This document shows positions 23,901 through 33,500 of a DNA stretch of 64,000 bases, one piece after another. The stretch is from Paragordius varius. Lineage: Eukaryota; Nematomorpha. The stretch spans positions 310,001 to 374,000 of the forward strand of contig OZ176053.1 of assembly GCA_964247055.1 (NCBI GenBank), written 5' to 3'. How positions within the stretch are numbered: position 1 is the stretch's first letter; every line of letters starts with the position of its first letter. The notes under the pieces are model-generated. The model searched no databases, was not told the origin of the DNA, and saw nothing but the letters and a program-made list of their open reading frames with translations. The position numbers and the translations under genes were made by a program.

Positions 23901-26900
23901 TGTCCGTATAATTTTTATGTTTATCATATTCTTATAATTTAATTTTATACAAAATCTTTTAAAGTGAAATTTCAAAATATGAAGACAAAACAATTAATCA
24001 ATATTGTTCATTAATAAAACCATATTTTTTAAAACTTAAACAAATCCTTATTTTAAAATCAATTTATTATGCCCGAGTCACTGAAAAGATGATTAATAAT
24101 TTTATATTAATTAATTTATACAATCTGAAATATATGCCATTTAGATTTAAATTCACCCTTGAACAATTTAAATTCACGCTTAAAGAATTCAAAATCAACA
24201 CCCTTGAACAATGAACAATCAAAATATAGCCTATAATAAATTATGCGTTTTTTTATGATTAAAAATTACCTATATTTTATAATTTTAAAATATGAAATTC
24301 TGTTTAAAATTTATATAATGCTAAAAAAATAATTAAAATATGTCGTAAAAATATATTTCATATTGATGAATTAAAATAGCCCGAAAACATATAATTTATT
24401 TTTAGGGTGAATTTGAATTGTTCAAGGGTGCTATATATTATAAAATTAGTTACACAATTTAAATATTAATATTTTTTACACCTGTTCTGTCGGGGTAACC
24501 GGAAAAATTGAGACGAATTTTCTCAGAAGTTTTAAGGGCAAAAAAACAAATAATTAATTATTTTATAAATTTTTTAAAATAAACCAATCACATCACCTGT
24601 AAAAGAACTTATAATTTTTTATAAAATTATTTTATAAAATAAATTTTTTTCTTATTACACAAAACCAAAAAATACCTGTTCTGCCGACATAACGGGAAAA
24701 ATAAGGCAGAATACGCGTTTTATGAAATTTTTTTAAAAGATTATTATTTTCACAAAAAAGCAAATATTAATTTATTAAAATACTTTTACAAATCAGCTGT
24801 TTTTTGGACTCACTAAAAAGATGACATCTTATTTTTTTAAAAAAAACTTTTTTAAACATTTTTTTAATTTCAAAATTTACAAAAAAATCAAAAAAAGTCA
24901 CCTGTTCTGCCGACGTAAAGGGGAAAAATAAGGCAAAATACGCGTTTTATCAAATCTTGTTAAAAGATTATTATTTTCACAAAAAAGCAAATATTAATTT
25001 ATTGAAATACTTTTACAAATCAGCTGTTTTGTTGGACTTTTTTAAAAACTTTTTTAATTTCAATTTTTTTAAAATCACCTGTTCTGCCGGCGTAACCGGG
25101 AAAATAAGATGGAATACGCGTTTTATCATAGAGGCCGAAATGATTGAAGTTTGGAGCCAATGTTGAATATCTTCTTCGCTTATTTCACGGTCCGGAGCTT
25201 TTTCTAAATTTTCTAGAAAACCACCACCAAAAAAATTTTTAAGGACTTTTTTGCGGTAAAAAAAGAATATAAAAAAAAGAATAACTATATGAAAGTTATA
25301 CAATTAAAACTCTTTTTTTCAAATTTTTTTATGAAAATATAATTACAAGTCAAAATACGGGAACCTGTATATTATAAGGCAACACCTCTCCTCTAATTAT
25401 GGTTAAAACAGATTTTATCAAGTCAAATAATTACATTTTAGGGAAAAAATTAGACCATAAAATCCTTTTTGTGACTTAAATGTACTGAAGAACGTACAAA
25501 ATAAAAAAATCATTAATTTAAACAATTTTTTTTTGCATATAAAAACGCGACGTCGCAAAATTTTTTATTTATTTAGTCAAACCAACCTTTTTGCAAATAC
25601 ACAATTCGGGAAAGAAAATACCAATGATATACAGTATGCATTTTAATGGTTGCTTATTTTACACCATTATAGTAGTTGAGCAATTTGCCCTACACAGTAA
25701 TGTATGGAAAAAAGTAAGGTTCCAATGGGTTTATTCAACATTTTGTTGTTTTTTCCATACCCTACAATGTGAAATAAGCAATAATTAAAATGCATACTGT
25801 GTCATTGGTAAGGTTATAAAAATAAGAAAACTTTATATATGAATGCGGATTTTTTTCTAAAATATTTAGACTTCAAATTTACTTTTTCTGTATATAATGT
25901 TAATTTTAAATTTTTAAAAATAAAAAGTATATGTAATAATTTTTCAAAAACAATTTATTTCTAGGGGGGAATTTAAAGAAAAAATGTTTAAAATTAAGAT
26001 AAGATCTTCGAGGGTAAATTGAAATGTTCAAGAATGATTTTTAGGGGTAAATGGTGTTTATAAAAAGAAAGTTTAATTCTTTAAGCGCGTTGTTTAAAAC
26101 CTTATACAATTTCAACCTTCAGCTCATTCATGCGATTATATTGCTCACAAAAAATAAAAAATATAATAGTAGGAAAATTTCACTTTAAAGTTGTATATAT
26201 AGAAATTTAATTTTACATAAATTTTTATCAGTAACACCTGAATTAAAAAATACTAAAAGTTAACTCTATTATAAAACTAACCATCGGTTAAAATCTTTTT
26301 CCTATACATTTATATAGAATTGTTTATCTCATAAGGTTAAAAAACCCCACAACTTCATATTTATCTAAGTTCTGTGCTGGAAAGATATCATAGATAATTT
26401 AATATAATTTTTAACTAAGATTTTAATAGTTGCTTATTTTATACACTATAGTAGGTTGCAACACGATAGAAGTGTATGGAAAAAACAACAAAATGTTGAA
26501 TAAACATCATTTCCTTTTTTTATATATACTCCTGTGTAGGGCAAATTGCCCCCTACTATAATAGTGTGAAATAAGCAAAAAACTTTATATTTTAAATTTT
26601 AGGCTGTTTATTAATTATATTTACAAGTTTTTTTGTTTTATAATAAATGTATAATACTCATATCTGGCCACAAAAGTTCCTGTAATAAATGTTGAGCTAA
26701 ACGATGAACAGAATTAGGATTTTCTCGAAGTTTCCATGTGGCTAAATTGGGTGAATTTTTTGTCATGGCATAATAGGCACTGATGATAGCAACCACAAAC
26801 TATACAGTAAAAATATATATCAATTATAAAGACAAAACATAAAAAGTTCTAATATAAGTATTTTTTCTTCTATAGGTGAAAAGTATATTTATGATTATAA

Positions 26901-27425
26901 CACCATGATTAACATATATAAAAATTGTCTGCGCGTTACCAAATTACAAATTTATTATTTATTTCACAACACGAAATTCAAATAAAAATTTTACATTAAA
27001 ACAAATAGTTTACTTTTTATGTTATAAAATATCTTACTTTAAATAATTCCTCGGCTTTAACTGTTTTATGAGGACTGGCAATTTTATAAATGACATTTGC
27101 GCGTTGAAAAACATTGCCTTTGAGAATGTGTGCCAGAGATATGTTAAAAGATTCAGCAGTGAGCGTATTTACACCCCTAATATGATAGGTTATATTGCAC
27201 ATTTCATTGTACAAATTATCGGCCAAAAATTTAGGTAAATGTTTTTCAATATAACTCTAAAGGTTTAAACACATGGCATACCTTAAACTTGTTTTCATCT
27301 AGCACATCTTTAGATTTTTCATTCGACAACAAATGTACCAGTTTCTTTATATTTTCTTTTTCTTCTGTGTTAAATAACTTTTGAGATTCGGTAAATGAGG
27401 AATGGGCGCTAATGTTTTGTCCCAT
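14959..27425 (-). CDS. MEAK7: MEAK7 (TLDC1): mTOR-associated TLDc-domain protein, 463 aa
   Basis: Nine exons join in frame, 5' to 3': 27425-27282, 27256-27038, 26799-26658, 25212-25079, 22964-22778, 20768-20670, 18620-18502, 17211-17032, 15126-14959. The product is almost exactly the human length (about 456 aa). It starts MGQNISAHSS, a good N-myristoylation signal like human MGNSRSRVG. EF-hand-like helices follow, then a complete TLDc domain: WRLLYASTIHGESFIRLARH, AGPVIIVIKEKNGNIFGGFS, CFVFSLTPHLKIYHSSEMND, QQTLPNCFAFGGQINYFGV and SLEVWGVGP. The family-specific tail MLDADPD...GPHSEGMRE matches human ILDADPE...RHSEGLRE. MEAK7 acts at the lysosomal membrane in an alternative mTOR signalling branch (known for the family). 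Intron 1 is 25 nt; the others are swollen by repeats. Head to head with TRMU. Confidence 0.93.
15145..15375. repeat. Tandem repeat, about 51-bp unit, in MEAK7 last intron
   Basis: Units beginning GAATGGCAAAAATT start at 15151, 15200, 15251, 15303 and 15354. The array lies directly upstream (in the gene's sense) of the last exon, next to its acceptor. Confidence 0.85.
16000..16214. mobile_element. Foldback-like element, family A
   Basis: First of about twenty family A copies. Ends are inverted, CCATTTACA...TGTAAATGG, usually inside TATA. Each arm is made of a 21-bp minisatellite (core TTCACCCTTGAACAATTCAA on the left, its complement on the right), repeated one to about twenty times. Between the arms lies a shared AT-rich core with ACTAATATAACTCATTATTA and GGCATAGTTTATTATTTTTT. 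No coding capacity. This copy is short, with one or two units per arm. Confidence 0.7.
16556..16864. mobile_element. Inverted-repeat MITE, family C
   Basis: First of about fourteen family C copies. Both ends read inward CAGTAAAAATTGAAATTATA, then CGGACAAAACGTAAAAATA and TAAAGACAAATATTTTTTTC, giving arms near 100 bp flanked by TA. It looks like a non-autonomous Tc1/mariner-type element, an inference from ends and flanks. No coding capacity. Confidence 0.7.
17233..17915. mobile_element. Foldback-like element A with long minisatellite arm
   Basis: The left arm at 17240-17690 holds about twenty 21-bp units; the right arm has only two. Lies in MEAK7 intron 7. The unit length is divisible by three, which creates long open frames with no protein meaning. 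Confidence 0.85.
18724..19091. mobile_element. Family C MITE with duplicated left end
   Basis: The left terminus occurs twice (near 18724 and 18800) and the right terminus once, so this copy carries an internal end duplication. Confidence 0.6.
19272..19555. mobile_element. Family A element, first unit of a tandem duplication
   Basis: Left terminus and core are present and the right arm is degenerate. The same degenerate right arm recurs in the copy at 19896, showing that the two arose by duplication rather than separate insertion. Confidence 0.6.
19763..19890. mobile_element. Family C MITE, left part
   Basis: Starts CAGTAAATGTTGAAATTATA and continues with the shared family C arm; its right half is replaced by the family A copy that follows. 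Confidence 0.55.
19896..20166. mobile_element. Family A element, second unit of a tandem duplication
   Basis: Near-copy of 19272-19555, including the following non-repeat stretch with TTGCAGTCAGTAAAAT and ATATGCCCGTTG (19620 and 20240). Confidence 0.6.
20370..20620. mobile_element. Family C MITE
   Basis: Left CAGTAAATGTTGAAATTATA; right TTTATATTTTTACGTTTTGT. Directly upstream in the plus direction of MEAK7 exon 6. Confidence 0.6.
21279..21495. mobile_element. Family A element, minimal arms
   Basis: CCATTTACAATTCAAATTCA at the left, CTGTAAATGG at the right, with only one 21-bp unit per arm. Confidence 0.65.
21588..21764. mobile_element. Hairpin MITE, family B, with outer arms
   Basis: An outer inverted repeat (AGTATGCATTTTAATGG at the left, AACCATTAAAATGCATACT at the right) encloses the inner ACAGTAGTGTATGGAAAAAA hairpin. 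The right outer end is the starting motif of the tandem array that follows. Confidence 0.7.
21765..22770. repeat. Degenerate tandem array in MEAK7 intron 5
   Basis: About eight units of roughly 110-130 bp, each with AAAATTAAAATGCATACTGT, a run of AATAATATTAATAATGCTCT and AATTCAAAAACTTTTTTTTC. The TTAAAATGCATACT motif equals the outer end of the adjoining family B MITE, so the array appears to have grown from that end up to the exon 5 donor at 22777. Confidence 0.65.
22985..23925. mobile_element. Family C MITE split by a family A insertion
   Basis: The left arm lies at 22985-23060 and the right arm (TTTGTCTTTATATTTTTATG) ends near 23925. A family A copy sits between them. Confidence 0.6.
23089..23709. 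mobile_element. Family A element nested in family C
   Basis: The left arm has about eighteen degenerate 21-bp units; the right arm is nearly absent. The arm is open in one frame on each strand (Asn-Ser-Pro-Leu or Phe-Lys-Gly-Glu repeats), which is a by-product of the unit length. Confidence 0.8.
24137..24430. mobile_element. Family A element, truncated
   Basis: Left arm of two or three units plus core and one right unit; the right terminus is lost. Confidence 0.6.
24479..25135 (-). repeat. Tandem copies of the 3' edge of MEAK7 exon 4
   Basis: The genuine exon 4 edge with donor (25079-25135) is repeated into the intron at 24898-24950, 24674-24722 and 24479-24530. Each repeat holds CACCTGTTCTGYCG, the exon bases coding for PVTPAEQ and the GTG donor, and the nearer ones keep the AATACGCGTTTTAT block. 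Spacing is about 180-225 bp. Confidence 0.85.
25631..25800. mobile_element. Hairpin MITE, family B, with outer arms
   Basis: Outer ends CAGTATGCATTTTAATGGTT and TAATTAAAATGCATACTG enclose the inner hairpin. Confidence 0.7.
26421..26576. mobile_element. Hairpin MITE, family B, degenerate
   Basis: Outer TTTTAATAGTTGCTTATTTT and inner AAGTGTATGGAAAAAACAAC arms are present with several mismatches. Confidence 0.55.
27257..27281 (-). other. MEAK7: 25-nt spliceosomal intron (MEAK7 intron 1)
   Basis: Starts GTATGCC and ends CCTTTAG on the minus strand. Removal joins ENKFK to SYIEKHLPKF in frame, as in human MEAK7. Read through, it shifts the frame into a TGA. Confidence 0.85.
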
Positions 27426-27453
27426 TTTCTTAGATTTTTCTTACACGAATTCA

Positions 27454-27470
27454 AGGTGAAACGTTCACCT
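27454..27470. promoter_or_regulatory. Inverted repeat in the MEAK7/TRMU divergent promoter
   Basis: AGGTGAAACGTTCACCT is a perfect 7-bp inverted repeat around a 3-bp spacer. It lies in the 77 bp between the two start codons, so it is a candidate shared transcription-factor site. No factor is assigned. Confidence 0.4.
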
Positions 27471-27502
27471 GGGAGTGTGTGTGTGGTTTCGATTTGAAAG
27501 TT

Positions 27503-30500
27503 ATGCGTGTAGCGAAAAATGGCCCAGTTATCGCATGTGCTCTTTCAGGAGGTATTGATAGCCTTATATCAGCTAAAATACTTAAAGAAAAAGGTTTACT
27601 TATAGTTTTAACGACTTAAGGCTATAATCTAATTGGAGTTTACATGAAAAATTGGGATTCAAACGAAGACCTTGGTTATTGTACCGGAGGACGGGATCTG
27701 AGAGATGCGGAAAATGTTTGTAAAATCCTTGATATTCCATTTCATGTTGCAAATTTTGTCCAAGATTATTGGCATAATGTTTTCCAGTAATGGTATATTT
27801 ATTATAAATTTAATGATCCCATCCAATTTTAAAAATTAGGCGTTAAATAAAGTATTTTAATTTTTCAATGTATTATCCCTAATTATAAGGTATACCTTTG
27901 AAAAATCTTGTTTTAAGTTTTTCTATTTAAATTAATTATGATTAAAGGAGGTGAAATCCCATGTTAATTTTATATATATATATATATGTATATATGTACC
28001 TATAAAAATAACTGTTACAATCTATATTTTTCCCACTTTGAATAATAAATAGCCTTTTACTTTTCAAATTTTTACTTTTTAAATTGATCTTCAGATAAAT
28101 AATTTATTAATATTTCCTACTAGACCAGTGTTGAATGATTTTAAGGATGGTTATTACACCCCTAATCCCGATATTCTCTGTAATTCTCAAATCAAATTTG
28201 GTTCTTTTTTGCAATATTGCATTAAAGAACTGCAAGTTGTTGCCATAGCAACAGGACATTATGCTGGAAATAGTTGGCCCGCTCAAAAAGTTTTGGCTAA
28301 TTCAAAAAATACTTCACACTATGATGATGTAAACTATGTCACCACCTTGTCATATTCAGGTTTTAAGAAAAATGTTTAAATTTGAAGAATTTTAAAATGC
28401 GGACTTAAAAGTTTTTTGGATAGCTTGAGTTGAGTTTTCTAATTTTTATTTTTGGCTACGATTCTATAATTATGAGTAATTTTTTGTGTTACTACGGAGC
28501 TATGTTTTTTGGTTTTTTAAAAACATATTTTAGTAAAAATTTAAAATATAGAGTCCAAAAACTAAAAATAAAAGTTCAATGTAGACTCTTGTACATAATT
28601 TAATAATTGATACTGTATTTCAAAAAGTTAATTCCTTTTTTTTCGAAATAGATCAACCCAAATTACTTGAAGCAGCTGGAGATAGTGTTAAAGATCAATC
28701 CTTTTTCTTGGCTAATATCAATACTTTGGCTTTGAGTAAATCTATTTTCCCTCTATCGATTCATACGAAAGATGCAGTAAAGAGTGCCATATGTCACGAT
28801 CCCTCCCTAGCTCCAATCTGGGCCCGAAGGCCTGAGAGTCAGGGCATTTGTTTTGTCGGAAAACGTGAGAAATTTGATCGTTTCCTAGCTCAATACCTAG
28901 GCCACTCCGTGGGTTCCCACCAGGTTAGTTTCTAAATTTTTTTTTATATTTTTGGAAATTGCGGATTTGCATTAATTTTTTATGTTTTATACTATATAGA
29001 GAAAATTAGGAACAATATATCTCTTTTTCTATTTTTTTTCTTGTCGATAACTTTGTAAAACTTGGTAAAATTTTGACATTACCTTTAGAGTGAAATAAAA
29101 TTTACAGGTTTAATGATATAAAATTTAACGCGTGGGAGATTTAATTGTTTCTTAGCCCAGTATTTGGGTCTATCTGTGGGTTCTAACCCAGTGCTTGTAA
29201 TTTTTTTTATTTTTTTTCTTATAAAATTAAAGTTGAATGTAATGATAATTAAATGGATTTTTATTGATTCTTGTGGTGAAAAAAATTAAAAGTTAATTTT
29301 TTTTTGCTTTTAGAGTTTGACCGTTTTTAATTTTTTTTTCATTTTTTAATGTATGGGACGAAATGGTTTATTTTAAGATTATATTTTGTATAATTTTAAA
29401 ATTATTACATATGCGTATAATTTGAAAATAAACATGGGCGAATTTGATTGTTTCTTAGCCCAATATTTTGAGCAAGCATTGGGTATTACCCCAGTTTTTT
29501 AAGGACAATCTTTTATTTTTCTTATACCTGTATGGTATGATTGGTGACCATATGGTGTTTTATATGGAATTTTTATTTTTAACCATTTAAGGAAAATTCA
29601 GATTAAATTTGGTTTTTTGGTCGGATATGTCTTTAAGGAAACAAGCAATTACTAATTACAAAATAAAATAATTTTTCTTTTATATCGTTGAAAATTTAAA
29701 ACTGAATTTTTAAATAATAAATATTATACTTTTTTTTGCAATCAAAAACCAAAAATTATATATTACGCGGCAGTTTCCGAAAAATCCATGGTTGTATTTT
29801 GAAAGATGTCGTAAGATTTATGTTGATATATCCATTTTGAAAATTATACCTAAAGATACAATACCCAAATATTTTATGGTTATTTTAAAAATTTGATGAT
29901 ATATATATGTGTTACTTAAAATATTTATATTTGAAAATATGTTTAAATTTAAAATATTTTTATGTTTGCTTAATTTTGACAGAAAAACAAAGCATTACCT
30001 CGAATAGTTGACATAGAAAATAAAGGGCATTTAATTGGACATTTAAAAGATCACGTTATTGATGTTCCATCTTTTAACTGCGAAACAGCTGACCGGTATA
30101 ATTTTTAAATTTTGGTAATAATTTTATAAATATATATTTAAAAAATTTTACGTGAAATATAGTTTTGAAACTAAAATGATAAAATAATTTTAGGAAAATA
30201 ATTATTTTTTGAGCGATTTTAAAACATTTTAATTACACATCTAAAATTAATAAGCCTTCAGGCAATTAAACAAAATTCACACTTGATATTAAGTTAATAA
30301 TAATTTATTAAAATTATTGCAATTTTGTCCCTGGATTTATTAAAATATTATAATTATTTTTAGTCACTCCATATGAATTTTGCAAAGAAATATAAATTTA
30401 TACTGATATACCTATAATCACAAATAATTTATTTCGATATAAATATATATGTATAAATTGTAAATAATTAATTTTTAATTATTTATTTATAATATATCTT

Positions 30501-33500
30501 AATTTTATTTTTATAATTTCATTTTATATTTTATATTAGCAAAAATATATTGAGTACACCATTTGTAACTATTGGACAACGTATTCCACATTCTAGAATC
30601 CAATTTGAAACTTCAATGATGAATAATAATAGGCTCAATGGTCAGCCTTTTTATGTTGTGTATAAATGCAAATATTCAAGCGATATATACGTGGTTTTTG
30701 ATTTTTTAAATTTTATAAATTTATATATATATATAGCATTTACAAATCAAATTCACCCTTAAACAATTTAAAATCACCCTTGTATAATTTAAATTCCTTA
30801 ATCAATTCTAACTCACCCTTGAACAATTCAAATTCACCCTTGAACAATTCTAATTCACCCTTGAACAATTCAAATTCATCCTTAAATAAATTATATGTCT
30901 TTTAAGATTAAAATTTAACTATAATTTTTTATATTTTTAAAAAATGAAATTTGTTTAATATTAATATAACACAGTGTGCAACAAATTTACTCAAGATATC
31001 ATACCTAGCTTAATATAACCCTTGTGACATATACATCTCAAAAATATAAGGATAAAAAAAATTGTCAATGTAGAAAATTTTTTTTTCACTTTTTCCATAT
31101 ATGGATATATTCGGAAAAAATCAATTTATTTGCATAATACTTGATCAAAAATTATAAAACTTATATATAATATAAATAATATTAAATAAATATTATTTGC
31201 AAAATTTGGCTTAATATGAATGGATAGATTTAAAATAAACGTCAATTTATTAAATCCAACTAAATTTAGCCCTTTATATTAGTAACATAAAAAATACTTG
31301 ATGAAAATCAATATAATATGCGCCAAAATTTAAGTTTAACTTTATATGTTAATATAAATATTACTTATATATAATAAAAATTAGGTTTTAACTAAGTTAA
31401 AAATTTTTGAAATTTTTTATTTTACTAAAATAAAATTAAATTTTTTTAATATCAACTGTAATATAATCATATCTGGTGATTATAAATATAACCATATGGA
31501 TTTTTTTACCTGGATTTTTGAATTGTAGATGATATTGACTGTTGCTTTACCCTGATATGATGGTATATTTTATAATAATTATAGATAAATATATTTGGAA
31601 TTTAGATATAACATTGAAAAACCAATGTAATCCATTGTGAAAATCATATTTTAAAGACAAACTTGCTAATCACAAGCAAACATCCACCAGAAAATTATAT
31701 TTTGATACATTATGTTCATTGTGTAATAAATTAATATATTTAATTTTTTTAATATAAAATTGTTTACTTGGTTTTGAACGAATGTGGGCAAGGTCCATCC
31801 AAAGATTTCTATTAGTTTCAATGTTGAGTTCTGCCAAAGAATTGGTTTCTCTTAAATTACCCATTCTAATTTAAATAAAACTCCTCCATAGATTGCTATT
31901 TTTTGTTATGTTGAGTTATGCCAGTATTCAGGCACATAATTATTTTAGGTTCATTTAGAAATGTAAAATTTAAAAAAATCTTCTGAATACGGCCAGTTTT
32001 TTCTTGAATGATTTTTTAAAAAACGGTTTATGGCAAAAGAAAGTGTTAACGAAGTATACATCAGTTTTACCAAAACTTGGGCTCTAAAAGCTTATTTATG
32101 GCCCTGAATTATCAATTAAATTTTATGTCATACTTATTTTTAATATAAATGTCTGCAAGTTTTTATAGTTATAGTATGTTGCACGGTTCATGAGACAAGA
32201 TTTTGCAGCCCTTTTAATTTTTTTTGAATACCATTTCTTCAAATTCTAATATTTAAATCTTTTAAAAGGTGTTGATAATCATTTTATAAACTATTTTAAT
32301 CGGGTATTTCATGATTAATATTTTGGCAAAAAGACTTTCTCAATATCAAGAACTTTTTCAACAAGGTTGTTTGCGATGGCTTAAGAAGCGCATGATCTAA
32401 GAGAAATCAATTCTTTGGCAGAACTCAACATTAAAACTAATGGAAATCTTTGGATGGACCTTGCCCACATTCGTATAAAAACAAGTAAACAATTTTATAT
32501 TAAAAAAATTAAATATATTAATTTATTACACAATGAACATAATGTATCAAAATATAATTTTCTGGTGGATGTTTGCTTGTGATTAGCAAGTTTGTCTTTA
32601 AAATATGATTTTCACAATGGATTACATTGGTTTTTCAATGTTATATCTAAATTCCAAATATATTTATCTATAATTATTATAAAATATACCATCATATCAG
32701 GGTAAAGCAACAGTCAATATCATCTACAATTCAAAAATCCAGGTAAAAAAATCCATATGGTTATATTTATAATCACCAGACATGATTATATTACAGTTGA
32801 TATTAAAAAAATTTAATTTTATTTTAGTAAAATAAAAAATTTCAAAAATTTTTAACTTAGTTAAAACCTAATTTTTATTATATATAAGTAATATTTATAT
32901 TAACATATAAAGTTAAACTTAAATTTTGGCGCATATTATATTGATTTTCATCAAGTATTTTTTATGTTACTAATATAAAGGGCTGAATTTAGTTGGATTT
33001 AATAAATTGACGTTTATTTTGAATCTATCCATTCATATTGAGCCAAAATTTGGAAATAATATTTATTTAATATTATTTATATTATATATAAGTTTTATAA
33101 TTTTTGATCAAGTATTATGCAAATAAATTGATTTTTTCCGAATATATCCATATATGGTAAAAGTGAAAAAAAAATTTTCTACATTGATAATTTTTTTTAT
33201 CCTTATATTTTTAGGATGTCTATGTCACAACGGTCATATTAAGCTTAATATAATATCCTGAGAAAATAAATACCCCCAATTTTGCACACTGTGTAATACT
33301 GAAAAAATAATAAACTATGCCATAAAGATATACTTTATATTAATAATGAGTTATATTAGCCGCCCGAAAACACTTAAGTGAATTTGAATTGTTCGAGGGT
33401 GAATTGAATTGTCTATAGATTTAAAAAATTTTTGTCTTTTTGAAATTGGATGTTTTACTTTTTTTTGCCAAATTTAACAAAGGAATGTTGCTAATATTTT

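Noticed and set aside
27257-27620. Reading the 25- and 27-nt segments as frameshift or stop mutations in dead genes
   Set aside because: Both have GT and AG ends, removal restores conserved protein exactly, all other exons of both genes are intact, and five further introns of 28-33 nt occur in other genes.
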